Source of the DNA: Oscarella lobularis
Taxonomy: Eukaryota > Porifera > Homoscleromorpha > Homosclerophorida > Oscarellidae
Assembly: GCF_947507565.1 (NCBI RefSeq)
Contig: NC_089180.1
Coordinates: forward strand, 3,100,001-3,164,000
Reading direction: 5' to 3'
Length of the DNA stretch: 64,000 nucleotides
Shown here: piece after piece, positions 35,158 to 46,230 of the stretch
Position numbering within the stretch: position 1 is the stretch's first letter
Layout: each line of letters begins with the position of its first letter
The notes under the pieces: model-generated
Databases searched by the model: none
What the model was told of the DNA's origin: nothing
What the model saw: the letters and a program-made list of their open reading frames with translations, nothing else
Position numbers and translations under genes: made by a program

Positions 35158-35159
35158 CT

Positions 35160-35580
35160 ACTAGTAAAATGCCATTTTCAAAAATCAGCAAACGCCCATA
35201 ACGCGCAGAAATAAACTATAATGACCCGTGCACCTTTTGAAGAAACCAATTTTCAACCCCAAACAAATTAATATATTCGTTTTGTGAAAAACAGACATCT
35301 ACATACAACACAACAAATCATATCATCTACGTAATTCCCAACTATTCCTAAAGTACACATTAACGTAATTTTAAAATTAATGATTTACGATTTACAATTT
35401 TACAACATACATTTTCGCAATGTCACATTTTTAAAAAATTGCAATTTACAACATTGCACATTTACAAATTTGAATTTTACATTTTCACAATTTTATAACA
35501 CAGAATAACAATTTTACAATTGCACATTTACATAATTGCAATGCAAATATACTTACATACATTAAATATACATTATTTTG
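35160..35580. other. AT-rich low-complexity spacer
   Basis: Repeated TTTACAATTT/CACATTTACAA-like words are present, with no open frame of interest. Confidence 0.6.
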
Positions 35581-35745
35581 TTAGTGGCCGAATGGAACAC
35601 GGACCATTGGCGACATGTTCCATTTGCGTCTTTAAACTACCCTGCTGCCCATCTGAAAAGCAATTGTGCCAATACAGCATCGACTCCTTTTAGCCGTAGC
35701 CTTACTCTCAGCACTTGTCTCAGGAACTGTCTGGCAATTTATTAT

Positions 35746-36240
35746 GATGTATCTGACGGCCTTCGCCCTCGTTTCTATTAGTAAGTGACGGCTTTCCTTC
35801 CCTTTTCTATTAGTAAATGGGGGCCTTCGCTCTCGTATCTATTATGTTCTGACGGCTTTCGCTCTCATTTCTATTAGCATCTGACGGCGTTCCCTCCCCT
35901 TTCTGTTAGTATCTGACGGTATTCGCTCCCCTTTCTATAAGTATACGACGGCCTTAACTCCCCTTTCTTTAGTATCTGACGGCCTTCGTTCCCCTTTCTA
36001 TTAGTTCCTGACGGCCTTCGCTATCGTTTCTTTTAGTATCTGACGGTCTTCGCTCTTCTTTCTATTACTATATGACGGACTTAGCTCCCCTTTCTATTAT
36101 TATCTGACGGCCTTCACTCTCATTTTTATTAGTATCAGACGGCGTTCCCACCCTTTTCTATTAGTATGTGACGGCCTTAGGTCCTTTCTCTACTATCATC
36201 TGACGGCCTTTGCCCTCGTTTCTATTAGTATCTGACGGAA
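35746..36240. repeat. 32-bp minisatellite, about 15 degenerate units
   Basis: The unit approximates TATCTGACGGCCTTCGCTCC plus CCTTTCTATTAG. Copies vary by substitutions and 1-2 bp length changes, more diverged than in the 47-bp array. Non-coding. Confidence 0.92.
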
Positions 36241-36543
36241 GATTGATAGGATTCTGTTATTTCAATGGTCGATACGTCAGATTTTTGACTTCGTTTGTGG
36301 TTTCCCGCAATTAATTGGAGTCTTAAAATCGTTGTTTTCCCTTTAGTCCTCTTAATGATCCTGTCAAAGATCGTGTCTTTGGAAAATTCAAGTAGGTAGT
36401 GAACAAGCCGATCCAGGCGCCTATTGACTTTACCCTTTAGGTAACTGGCGCCATATTAAATCTGACGATAAATGGTCTCGGCTTACATGTTTGTTGAAAT
36501 TCCGCTTCCAATTCTGTAGGCAAGAGCCCACTCTTCCTTTCTT

Positions 36544-37135
36544 TTAGCGTAAAATACTTTCCAAATTCGTTTTTTGATTTTGTTTTGTTTCATTTAGAAA
36601 GATTTGTAAATGGCGATTGAATTCACAGATATTCTGTGATTCAGCTAATGTTTCCAGTTCGTAATACAGTTTCTGCTCGATCTCACGGTCGCCTATTGGC
36701 TTTATATTTTTTTGGGTCCACGATCGATTTACGTGCCACTTGCAGAGTAATTTTTTGGCATTTGAAACAAAGACACTTGTCCAGGCGTCAAAATATTGGG
36801 GAGCATAATCTGACATGAACCAACTTGGCTTGATGCCTTCACAATTTTGCTTTACGGCAAGAAAAAAATGCGTAGGGTTATCTTACTTTCGTGGTTGCTT
36901 ATGCACCATGCAACAGGACGCCCTTCGCCGTAATTGTCTATAACGAATAGGGTGATCAAATAGAAGCCATATTGGTTTGTTCCATGTGTGGCGTCTATAT
37001 AGACGACTTTGTCTTTGGCGAACAGTCGAAGCATATCTTTCTGATGAGACGTTTGTATGACGAGAATGAAATCGTCGTCTTTCAGGTCTTCCAAATTTTT
37101 CTTTGTGAGGGTTACAGATAAGCCGTCTAAGACTT
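36544..37135 (-). pseudogene. MULE (Mutator-like) transposase fragment
   Basis: Two frames match the MULE transposase core: DDDFILVIQTSHQKDMLRLF, VYIDATHGTNQYGFYLITLF and VIDNYGEGRPVAWCISNHES (37094-36852), then SDYAPQYFDAWTSVFVSNAK and KLLCKWHVNRSW (36816-36544). The conserved DATHGTN and SDYAPQ segments carry catalytic Asp positions of this family. A short interruption and frame change lie between 36852 and 36816. The SWIM zinc finger and both termini are missing. This is the only Mutator-type protein in the window. Confidence 0.8.
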
Positions 37136-37139
37136 CTTC

Positions 37140-38160
37140 AGAACCTTATAATTTTGACAGTATTATTGGATTATCTGTGGTGGTCTTAAATTTGTAAAAA
37201 AAAACAATTGTTGCAAATTTGTAGCAATTCCATTGAGACAATACGCGTTTTAGTGATAACACTAAGATAAATACCCTTCACAGAACATAGGACAATTTTT
37301 GCCTAAAAATCGAATTTTTCTATTGTTAATTTTTTTAATTAACTGAAAAATGGTCAAAGTTTAACATGAAAAATGTTGCAAAGTTTTCTTCCGCATGCCT
37401 CCAGTTTGGGGCTAGGAAGCTACTCTGTTTGCAATAACGCCATTTTACCACCTTTTCATTTTAATTTTCTAAACTGGTCTAACTAATGCTTTAGAAATCG
37501 AACATGTCATTAGATGAAAGAGGAATAAATAAGCATCCTTTTCAGCTCTTTTACTGAAGTTGCTGATGCTTTTAACAGAAATTTCTACGGATAGTTCTAA
37601 AACAACGATTTTCCTAATGCATTGCAAAAATTTAAAACTTTAAAAATTTCTGATTTTTGCCTTTAATTAGGTCGCTTTCAGTCTCAAAAATTTTGCAAGC
37701 AAGAAAACTAATGCTAATTAACTTTCGAAGTCAAACATTAATTCATTTTGCCTAAGTTTTGCCTAACTTTCAAAAGGCACTATAAATAAACAGGGTTACA
37801 GTACTGCTCTTGTAACGCCACACAGTTGCTAAAAAACTTGCTACATTTGTTCTGCGAATGAAGAGCAAAGGTAGAGGGTTGTTACTAGTGCAGTTCGACT
37901 TCTACATGTACGTAAATTTTGAATGAATTAGCGCGTATTACGGCAATAATTACTAAAGAAACCAGGGTGGCCTAATACATAGAATCGTATCCACCGAAAC
38001 ACATCGAAGAAAGCCTTACCTTTTTTCGACATCTCCATTCGTTCGTTTTGCGCTGATCTCGAGCCTGCCGTCGTCATTCTGAACGTTTCTTTACGAAACA
38101 CTGCGTTTGTTCTCTTCTGCAAACTTGCTCTTCAGCACGCCTTTCGTGTTGTCTGAGCAA
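37140..38160. other. No recognisable gene; AT-rich
   Basis: AT-rich sequence with only short frames. Nothing definable on either strand. Confidence 0.5.
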
Positions 38161-38162
38161 GC

Positions 38163-38277
38163 TAGCCTCGCAAGCCAGGCCCTCCGAGCAGTTCGCGAGA
38201 GTATTCGTTGGGCTTAGCGCGCGAGGTTTGGGGGCGCGGCGGCTCTCACTGCTCGGAGGGCCTGGCTTGCGAGGCTA
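38163..38277. mobile_element. 115-bp foldback MITE, TAGCCTCG family
   Basis: The 30-bp arms TAGCCTCGCAAGCCAGGCCC...CAGT and ACTG...GGGCCTGGCTTGCGAGGCTA are perfect inverted repeats flanking about 55 bp of GC-rich sequence. It encodes nothing. Confidence 0.9.
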
Positions 38278-38457
38278 TGAGCAAGCAAATCGACTCAATT
38301 CTCGGGCTACATTGCCTTCAACGACGAATAGTTTCATTTCAAAGTTCGTTTTTCTGATTTCTTTTCTGATCATAATTTTCTCTTACTTTTGTTTTCCTGT
38401 TACTGGGTCACGATTACCAATATCACGATTTCGAGATTATAAGTCAAGAAAATCTTC

Positions 38458-39394
38458 ATGCCGCGGAAGCGAAAATATTCTTTAGAACCGTGCTCCGCTA
38501 AAAGGCGCCGTGCCTCGAATTATCAGCAACAGTCTCTCCGACGAGTGGCCGTTCAGTCCGACGCCGTTCGATATATCATCGATCGCACTCTGTTTGCGCA
38601 GTTACAGAGCATGCTGCACAATGTAAATCCTTACATCCGTGATTTCAAAACCGCGTTTGAAAGGGGCTTATTAAACGATAGCGATAAGATTGTCATTCGT
38701 GCTGACAAAGTTCCCCCTGGTCAAAATCCGCGAAGATACAACGCCCCCAGCGGCTCCGAAATTGCCGCGTTACTAATCAATGACGACGCGGGTCACGGAG
38801 ACATTGTACTTTATGCTAAAGATGACAAAATCCATTGTGTATCAGAAACAAAGAGAGCATACGACTCCTGGCAATATCCTCTTTTGTTCCCTTGCGGAGA
38901 GGACGGTTACCACCTTGAAACGTATTTGTCCAATCCTCAAGAGTACTGGAACACGCAGAAAAAGAATTTTAGCCATGATGGAAAACTCGGTTCGCCAAGC
39001 TGTTTCTTTACTTTCGCTCGAGCTTTTCAATTTGGCAGCGCACTATAGTCCAGATAAAACTGCAGAGGAATTGCATGCAGAGTATAGAGATCGAAACAAG
39101 ACTCTGAACAGCAATCCCATGCTAGCCGATTGGCTATTTACTAAACGAGCCACTGATTATTTGCAAAATAATATGGCAAACCTCTACTGCTTTACAGACT
39201 ATTGGGCTCGCATAGAACACCAGCATCGTGGCAGTGCTCACATGCACGGCGTCGGTTGGACTCGGGATTCTCCGATTGTCTCCTATAATAACACAAAATT
39301 TTGGAACATTTTCATTAGTCAAAAATTCAACAAATCTTTGAGGCCAATAAAATGCAAAAAGATGAGTCAAAGATCAATGACTAAAGCTTTTTAA
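38458..39394 (+). pseudogene. Helitron Rep/helicase N-terminal part (HUH region), frameshifted
   Basis: The first frame (ATG 38458) reads DKVPPGQNPRRYNAPSGSEI, ending with the Helitron-like YPLLFPCGEDGYHLE segment. A frame change near 39030-39045 leads to ADWLFTKRATDYLQNNMANL, YWARIEHQHRGSAHMHGVGW. HQHRGSAHMHG is the HUH metal-binding motif of rolling-circle Rep endonucleases in Helitrons. The downstream catalytic Tyr region and SF1 helicase are absent. Rolling-circle function is known for the family; this copy is a truncated relic. Confidence 0.85.
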
Positions 39395-39611
39395 AACTGA
39401 AAATCAAGGTTAGAAAATATATAAATATTAGACACACTTTTACAGTAAATCAATCAATCAATTGATCAGTCAAAAAAACAATTAATCAATGATGGAAACA
39501 TGTCGATAGCAAGTTACCTCCTATGGCAAAAAATTAGCGAAGTGAGCCAAGTGAGCCGTTTACAGCATGTTCATTCAAGGCATAATTATTATTATATATA
39601 CGTATATATAT

Positions 39612-39808
39612 ACATATATTCAAAAGCACCCGTTCCAAGAACGGGCATATTGCGGCTAGCTACAATGCGAAGACAATGCGCGTACCCGAGGTTATATAAC
39701 ACTTACACCTCAAACCTTTCACTCGACATATACACATATATTCAAATGCACCCGTTTGAAGGACGGGCATATTGCGGCTAGCTACAAAGCGAAGACAATA
39801 CGCATTCC
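39612..39808. repeat. Two direct copies of a ~68-bp repeat with an inner hairpin
   Basis: 39619-39685 and 39740-39808 share CACCCGTT...GAACGGGCATATTGCGG and GCTAGCTACAA.GCGAAGAC. Within each, CCCGTTC pairs imperfectly with GAACGGG. The upstream part contains TATATA microsatellite-like DNA. Confidence 0.8.
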
Positions 39809-39809
39809 G

Positions 39810-39880
39810 TAGCCTCGCATTGCCAGGCCCTTCTCCCTGATCTCCCGTATAAACACGGGAGGGGAGAAGGGCCTGGTACC
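39810..39880. repeat. Hairpin element with TAGCCTCG start
   Basis: TAGCCTCGCATTGCCAGGCCC is followed by a near-perfect hairpin: CCAGGCCCTTCTCCC pairs with GGGAGAAGGGCCTGG, and CTCCCGT pairs with ACGGGAG around an ATAAAC loop. Probably a small member of the foldback family. Confidence 0.75.
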
Positions 39881-39918
39881 ACTGGTCTGCGTCATACGTC
39901 ACAAAGCAAAATAAAAAA

Positions 39919-39920
39919 GT

Positions 39921-39960
<40 letters not shown>
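39919..39960. repeat. (GT)n microsatellite at the 5' edge of the REL element
   Basis: About 40 bases of nearly pure GT directly precede the retrotransposon's first unique bases (GCGCCCGGATGCGG). It pairs with the longer (GT)n at the 3' edge. Confidence 0.95.
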
Positions 39961-39962
<2 letters not shown>

Positions 39963-39973
39963 CCGGATGCGGC

Positions 39974-42900
39974 ATGGCTTCTAATCTTCCTGGAAATTCG
40001 CGTACAATTGGGCCAGCAACGTGCCCAATCAACGGTTGTACGTTTGCAGCTGAGTTTTCGATTGTTCTGCAGCATATTCGTCGCTCACATTCGCCTCTCG
40101 ATGTTCCGTCGAATTTTGTCGTCTCAAACGGGCTTTCACAATGCCCTACGTGCAAGAACTACTTCAAGAAGATACAATCCCATGTTGCGAGGTGCTCAAA
40201 GCCGAGAAATGCCTCTGCGCTAGAGGCTGAGGGCTTGAATGTGGTTTCCGGCACGGTTCCCTCAGAAGGAGCCCCATCACAATCACAGTACACATTGCGG
40301 GGCTCAAATCACCGCTCGAATGGCACATTGCCGCCTTCAACCTGTGCGTCGATAGAGGTCCCTGCTCAATCGTCTGCTCAATCGTCTAATGGCACGTCAT
40401 TGCCGCCATCAAGTTGTGCTTCGACTGTGGTTCCATCTCAGTTGTCTGCACCACCGCCGATAGTCGCAAGCTACGAAGAAGGTTTTCAATTTCTTGCCCA
40501 GTTGGACTTCGCCGATCTTGCTTCAACCTTTTCACCGACGACCGAGCACGTCCCTTTGTACCTGCATCCTCTTTTTGGTGACTGTTGCCGCCTGGTTTTT
40601 GACGAAATAACATCAAACCCGGGGAACATCGATGCGTGGAAGCTTTTCTACCTGTTGCCGAGGCTAATTCTTCAACCGGTTGGGCGGAAATCGTCAACCG
40701 AATCTGATGAAGCGACCGATCGCAAAACGAGAATGTCTCTCTTTCTTGAACGAAAATGGGGGACGCTTTACTTGTCATCACAATCCGCGATTCCGGAGAA
40801 TGCCTCGTCCCGGAGTACCGACGACGAACAGGAAACGGATGAAGTGCTTCTCTCATCTTCGCTGGCTCGGAGCATAGAAAAGAAAGTTCGTCACGGTGAA
40901 ATTTCACGCGCCGGTCATCTTCTGACCAGTTCTGGTTTAGCGGCTCCCAACGAAGAAACGTTTCGCAAGTTACAATCAAAACATCCGTCCGCAGAGCCTC
41001 CAGACATTAACAACGTTTCGACTGCTCCCGTGCAAGCGTCACTACAGACAATTCGACAAGTCTTGCGTGAAAGTGCCCGCGGTTCCGGACCAGGGTGCGA
41101 CGGTTGGCGCTTCGAACACTTCAAGCTCCTTCTCGAAGATCTTGAATTGTTGTCGGCATTTACAGAAGTGTGCAACTTCGCTTTGCGGGGCGATATTCCA
41201 CCGACGGCAGCAACTGCGTTTGCCGGAGCTCGTCTTATTGCACTGCAGAAAGGCAACAACGATGTACGACCGATAGCGGTTGGAAATGTCTTCCGCCGGA
41301 TTGTTGCAAAAGCAGCTTGCAACGTGCTTCGTTCCGCTTTTGAGGATTTTTTCTCTCCGTTTCAGTTTGGCGTTGCAACCCCGGGAGGATCGGAGCAGCT
41401 TGTGCACCTTCTCCAAACTGTGGCAAGCCAGAAGCCAGATTGGGTTGTCATGAAAACCGACGCAAAGAACGCCTTTAATTCTGTGTCCCGACAGCGCTTT
41501 CTCGACTTAGTTGGCGAATTGTTTCCGTCATTGTACCCGTTCGTGGCACTCTGCTACGCTTCGCCGCCACTGTTAGTGACAACGATCAACAGAGAAAATG
41601 GCGAAATGAGTTACCACTGCATCGAGTCGCAGGAAGGGGTGCAGCAGGGGGATCCGTTAGGTCCTTTTCTGTTTTCACTCACCTTGCAGTCTTGTCTTGT
41701 GAACGCTCATGCCGGAATGAGATCGGGATTGGTTGCTAGTTACCTTGATGACGCTGTGATCACGGGCCCGGTTCAGGATGTTACAACGGCGTTTGACACT
41801 CTAACGGATCAAATGGAAGGCATTGGGCTAGTCATGAGGCGGGATAAGTGCGAGGCCTTTTCTGCTGACCCAACGTTAACGTGGCCGGTGTCAAATGTCC
41901 CCTTTTCGTCATCTGGCATTGTCATTCTCGGTTGTCCTGTTGGCATAGACAGTTTTGTCAAGTCAACGTGCCAGGAGATTGTCGCAAAGGAGAAGGAATT
42001 TCTCACTCGTCTGAAGCAGCTCAAGAATATGCAATCAGCGTCGCTGCTACTCCGCTACTGCGGCACCGGCAGAATTTCTCACCTTCTGCGTTCAATAGCG
42101 CCGTCGCTTCTACACTCTGCTGCTCGTTTTCACGACGAAAACATCTCTGCTTGCCTTCAGTCCTTGATTGGATGCGAATTAAGAGAAACTCAAGTTCTGC
42201 AGGCTCAGCTCCGTCTATCGCAGGGAGGCCTTGGTCTTTCATCGGCACAGGTGACTTCTCATTGTGCTTATCTCGCTTCTTGGGCGTCAACGTTTGATCA
42301 GCTGCCGTCCCGTCTACTACAATTTCGTTCGGACTCGCTTGGGCTGAGCTTCGAGCCCACTCCGGCATTCATGAGTGGTGAGGTCAATTCTGTGCACGAA
42401 TTCCTTTGCAACAATTGTCCGGAAGTTGCGAAGTTGTATCCGACATGGGAATCAGTTCTACTAAAACCAGCCAAGTTGCAGAAAAAGCTATCTCACTTGC
42501 TGTCAAGGGAAGATTACGGCAACTTACTGGCAGCAGTTGACCAGAGATCGAAAGCACGCATCCTCAGCGCTAGCAGTTCGGAAGCTGGCGTTTGGCTCGA
42601 CACCATACCAGCTGAGAGGCAACTGTCATTCACAAATGCGGAGTTCCAGACTGCCGTGGCCCTGCGACTGGGTGTGCCTATTCCTCTGCTCCGTGAAGTT
42701 CGCCAGTGCACTTGTGGTGCACAGCCGGATGCGGAAGGATACCACTTGCTAACGTGCCGGCAGGGCGGGGGGGCAACCCGTCGCCACGACGCAATCACAT
42801 ATGCTTGGGTGTCAATGCTCCGTTCGGTGGGATATCGCTGCGCGGTTGAGCCGGTGGAGCAGTTTGAAGATAAGACGCGCCCTGACATCAGCGTTTACAA

Positions 42901-43327
42901 TTTTCGTGACGGAAAAAAGTTGTTGCTGGATGTCTCTGTCGCTCATCCTCTTCGCTCGTCCTACGTGGCCCAGTCAGCAACCACAGCTGGAAGCAGTGCA
43001 GCAAAGCGCGACACGGAAAAGAGGCAGAAGTACTGCCTCATTGCAGAGAATCTTGGCTACTTGTTCGAGCCACTTGCGTTTGAAGTTTACGGCCGCTGGA
43101 GTCCAACCGCTGTCGAGCTTTTCCGTTCCTGTGCTCGTCGACCTTCGCAGGACTTTTTAGCCGACCGTCTAGCTTTCCTCAACTCTTGGCGCCGAAGATT
43201 TTCTGTCTGCCTCCAGCGACAGAATTCGCGAATCGTGCTAGCAAAGCTTATGGCCATCGTGCCCAGTGCTAACCATCGCCCAACTCTGGGGCCTCCGGAC
43301 ACAGACATTCGCTATTTCTCATCGTAA
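39974..43327 (+). CDS. REL-type (R2-like) non-LTR retrotransposon ORF, intact, 1117 aa
   Basis: ATG 39974 (MASNLPGNS) is the first ATG in frame after the (GT)n tract. The N-terminus has a C2H2 finger (CPINGCTFAAEFSIVLQHIR) and a CCHC-like finger (CPTCKNYFKKIQSHVARC). A central reverse transcriptase follows (GPGCDGWRFEHF, MKTDAKNAFNSVSRQRFL, QEGVQQGDPLGPFLFSL, and the catalytic ASYLDDAVITG). A C-terminal zinc knuckle (CTCGAQPDAEGYHLLTC) leads to a restriction-like endonuclease (TRPDISVYNFRDGKKLLLDV). This finger-RT-knuckle-REL order is that of R2/R4/Hero/NeSL-type elements that integrate by target-primed reverse transcription, often site-specifically. No stop interrupts the frame, so the copy may be young. 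A 110-bp 3' UTR separates the stop from a second (GT)n. Confidence 0.93.
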   Translation: MASNLPGNSRTIGPATCPINGCTFAAEFSIVLQHIRRSHSPLDVPSNFVVSNGLSQCPTCKNYFKKIQSHVARCSKPRNASALEAEGLNVVSGTVPSEGAPSQSQYTLRGSNHRSNGTLPPSTCASIEVPAQSSAQSSNGTSLPPSSCASTVVPSQLSAPPPIVASYEEGFQFLAQLDFADLASTFSPTTEHVPLYLHPLFGDCCRLVFDEITSNPGNIDAWKLFYLLPRLILQPVGRKSSTESDEATDRKTRMSLFLERKWGTLYLSSQSAIPENASSRSTDDEQETDEVLLSSSLARSIEKKVRHGEISRAGHLLTSSGLAAPNEETFRKLQSKHPSAEPPDINNVSTAPVQASLQTIRQVLRESARGSGPGCDGWRFEHFKLLLEDLELLSAFTEVCNFALRGDIPPTAATAFAGARLIALQKGNNDVRPIAVGNVFRRIVAKAACNVLRSAFEDFFSPFQFGVATPGGSEQLVHLLQTVASQKPDWVVMKTDAKNAFNSVSRQRFLDLVGELFPSLYPFVALCYASPPLLVTTINRENGEMSYHCIESQEGVQQGDPLGPFLFSLTLQSCLVNAHAGMRSGLVASYLDDAVITGPVQDVTTAFDTLTDQMEGIGLVMRRDKCEAFSADPTLTWPVSNVPFSSSGIVILGCPVGIDSFVKSTCQEIVAKEKEFLTRLKQLKNMQSASLLLRYCGTGRISHLLRSIAPSLLHSAARFHDENISACLQSLIGCELRETQVLQAQLRLSQGGLGLSSAQVTSHCAYLASWASTFDQLPSRLLQFRSDSLGLSFEPTPAFMSGEVNSVHEFLCNNCPEVAKLYPTWESVLLKPAKLQKKLSHLLSREDYGNLLAAVDQRSKARILSASSSEAGVWLDTIPAERQLSFTNAEFQTAVALRLGVPIPLLREVRQCTCGAQPDAEGYHLLTCRQGGGATRRHDAITYAWVSMLRSVGYRCAVEPVEQFEDKTRPDISVYNFRDGKKLLLDVSVAHPLRSSYVAQSATTAGSSAAKRDTEKRQKYCLIAENLGYLFEPLAFEVYGRWSPTAVELFRSCARRPSQDFLADRLAFLNSWRRRFSVCLQRQNSRIVLAKLMAIVPSANHRPTLGPPDTDIRYFSS

Positions 43328-43437
43328 CCGACTCTCTCTTGTCCCCTTCCCTTTGTGTGTTTGTGCGTGTGTGTGTTTTGCTCCCCTTCCCAACTTTTCC
43401 TTATCTACTGTGTTTTTAAGGATCTATCCAAATATAA

Positions 43438-43503
<66 letters not shown>
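43438..43503. repeat. (GT)n microsatellite between two REL elements
   Basis: About 66 bases of pure GT. The 3' end of the intact plus-strand element abuts it on the left, and the 3' end of a decayed minus-strand relative abuts it on the right. Confidence 0.97.
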
Positions 43504-43507
<4 letters not shown>

Positions 43508-46230
43508 AAAAATGGTTCCAATAACGCTACAAAAGTCAATATGGAATCTTCGTTTCTTCGTGCGATGAGCTTAAACGGTGAACGATCAAACAGGGATAAA
43601 ACCGCGCGACCGCAAGCACCGGTCTGCGCTTTCGCGAATTGCATTGATCTTGTCCGCGACGATTTTGAAATTTTTCTTTTGAAGGCAGACAGACAACTTC
43701 TGCTTCCAATGGACTCGAAACTGACTGCTGGCTACGTCAAGCTCTCCGGGCGCGAGGAGGGACTTTGTGAAAGGTTATTCTAGTCTCCATTTCCCATTGA
43801 CCGAACGTCTTCACAGCAATTGGACGGAAAAGATACCCCGCAGCTGTTGCTTCCTGCAGGAATTTTCGATTTTTCGATTTCTCTTTTTCCCCGCCGCGTG
43901 GCCAGAATTCACACTTGCCGCCAAAATGAAATTTTTTGAGTGCGGGTGCGTGATGGTAATGTCCAACAGTAGTTTCTTGCCCTTGGAGTAATCGTAGACG
44001 GCGATGTCTGGCCGCTTTTTTCGTGGAAATGAGCCAATACTTCCTTCCGGCATCGAAAGTTGAATGTAAAAGCGGTGAAGAAAGCCGTCGTGTCTATGCA
44101 TTCTGCCACCTTCCCATTTTCAAGTGATAGCGTGGAAGCCTTCGTAGCTCCTTTCCACACTGGGAGACGCAATGCGTGAGGCCTTCCAGGGCTGGCAGAC
44201 GGGAACCAAAACGCAATTGAGCGGCGAAGGAAAACTCCGCACTCTTCATACTGAGATCATGCGATCTAGGTAGCTAAAGAAGACCCTCCGCAGCTCAGTA
44301 GACGCGCTCGATCTTTGACGTCCTGTCTTTTAAGGTACCGTTCGTAGAGGGCATTTTGTTGGTTAATCCTTAATTAACTGATGTTGTAACTTCAAGGGAT
44401 GATTTAGCACGTTAAACCAGGATGAAACGTTGTAGGACGGTTGCGTTTCCGCGACTTTCAGGAGTGAAAGAGATGACTGCAATTGGTCGACCAGGAAGCC
44501 ATTGCGAGACGAACCGACTGACGGTGGACAGAAAGCGCGAAATGAGCGGAGCGGGCGGGGAGGTTGCAAAGACTAGATGCCCAGCTACCGATAAACGCGC
44601 ACGGGCTGACGTCGGTTGTGCGTTGAAATCCAAAACGTCCGTGCTTAATTGAGAGAAAAATCTGCTCTTTCTGAGCGTCGTTAAGAATGCAGCCGATGAT
44701 GTTTTCAAACGAGCGAGTCAGATTGCTGTCGTGCAGCCGCGCCGCTTTCTCAATCAGATTTGGCGAGACAGTACGACACAGATGATTGATTTTCGTGTTG
44801 CCACAAGAGCGGAGCAATGCGTTGGCAATTTGTGCATCCCGTAGAAGCGGCAGCTTTTCCAAAAGAGACTTGGCCTTTTGAGCTTTACGGCAGCAGAACG
44901 TTTTCGCAAACTCGTCGGTGCCAATGGGGGATCCGAAAACATCCACTCCTTCTGATCGAACAGGAACTGGAAGAGGCCAGTTGCCAAGTTCTGAAAATGA
45001 AAACGCTTCACATTTTTCTTCGCGAAGATGCAGACCGACAGCTGCAAACTGATTTTTCAGTTGGTCATACGTTGCCAACGCTTCTGATTTTTTTCCTAGG
45101 ATGATGGCATCGTCAAGATAACAAACAGTAAGACAGTCTGCCGGCCCATTAACATTCTTCAGAGTAGAACAAATTGCAAGGGCAAACAAGAATGGCCCCA
45201 GCGGGTCACCTTGCTGCACCCCTTGTTCTGACAAGATTGCAGATAGAGATTCTCCAACAGTAGCAACCAAGGTAGATGGAAGGACGTAACATTAAAAAAC
45301 GAAGGCGAGCAGCTCGGGGAAATGATCTTGAACATTGTCCAGCCGAGCATTTCTAGACACCGAATTGAATGCATTCTTTGCGTCGGTCTTTAGAAGTATC
45401 CAGTCCGGATGGCGTAGGAGGAGGATCATGAGATCGGCGCCACCGGGAGTGCAGACGCCAAACTTGTACGGTGAAAGGAATGATTCAATCTTGCCTTTGA
45501 GTAGAGAGCATGCAGCTTTTGCAGTCGGACGCCGAAGACAATTTCCTACTGCAATTGGTCGAACGTCTTCCTTTGCTTTACGGAGAGCGATGAGCTTTGC
45601 CCCGGCGAGGACCGTCGCCACAGAAGATGGTAATTGACCAGCGAGAACGTTGTTACATAAATCAGAAGCAAAGACGCCGTTTCATCTCCATCAAAGAAGA
45701 GTTTTGAGATGTTCAAAACGCCATCCATCAATACTTCCTGAAAGCCTTTAGGGCAACGACGCAAAGCGTTCTGCAAAGTTTGCAGGTGGATTTGAACCGG
45801 TTTTTTGCTGGTGGAATAGTCGTCGACATTAACCGGGACTGTTCTACGTGGATGTTTTGACTTCAGCTTGAGAAAAGTGTCTCCGTTTGATGGAGCAATG
45901 CCAGACGATGTCAATAGATTCGCTGCTCGAGAAAGTTCGCCAGCTTAAACTTTGGATTTCACTGCCTTTGCGATTTCGGTGGAGAGTGCATTATGTTCAT
46001 TATCACGCAGGTGATGTTCTTTTAAGCTATTCTTTCGACGTTGAGAAAACGATTCGTATAAGACCCTCCATTTCTTTTCTTGAAATCGACGAAAAAGTTT
46101 TTTCCTCTTTTCTTCCAACCAAACCTGATACGGTGGTTTTTAGAAGGGTCCACCGCACTAAGAAGCAACAAGAGAGTTTTGTTTGGTGGACTTTTTTAAT
46201 TGCATTTACAAGGGAATCAATAGTAGATTG
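43504..46230 (-). pseudogene. Second REL-type non-LTR retrotransposon, decayed
   Basis: Read on the minus strand from about 46230, the pieces parallel the intact neighbour: LSTEIAKAVKSKV, then AGELSRAANLLTSSGIAPSN, RPIAVGNCLRR, LLKTDAKNAFNSVSRN, EQGVQQGDPLGPFLFALAIC, VCYLDDAIILGKKSEA, KRPDIAVYDYSKGKKLLLDI, then HWKQKLSVCLQKKNFKIVAD near 43680-43620. Stops and frame changes separate them (near 45935, 45660, 45290, 44440 and 43800). The protein is clearly diverged from the intact element. The 3' end reaches the (GT)n at 43503. An apparent plus-strand frame at 45887-46234 is a shadow of this element. Confidence 0.88.

Noticed and set aside
39923-39973. Extension of the REL ORF into VCVCVCVCVC
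   Set aside because: It translates the (GT)n microsatellite from a non-ATG codon; ATG 39974 is the sensible start.
43355-43568. ORFs rich in CVCVCV at the 3' (GT)n
   Set aside because: Microsatellite translation with no domain.
43541-43783. Plus-strand ORF starting MESSFLRAMSLNGERS after the (GT)n
   Set aside because: The minus strand matches the C-terminus of the REL element (HWKQKLSVCLQKKNFKIVAD), so the plus frame is not coding.
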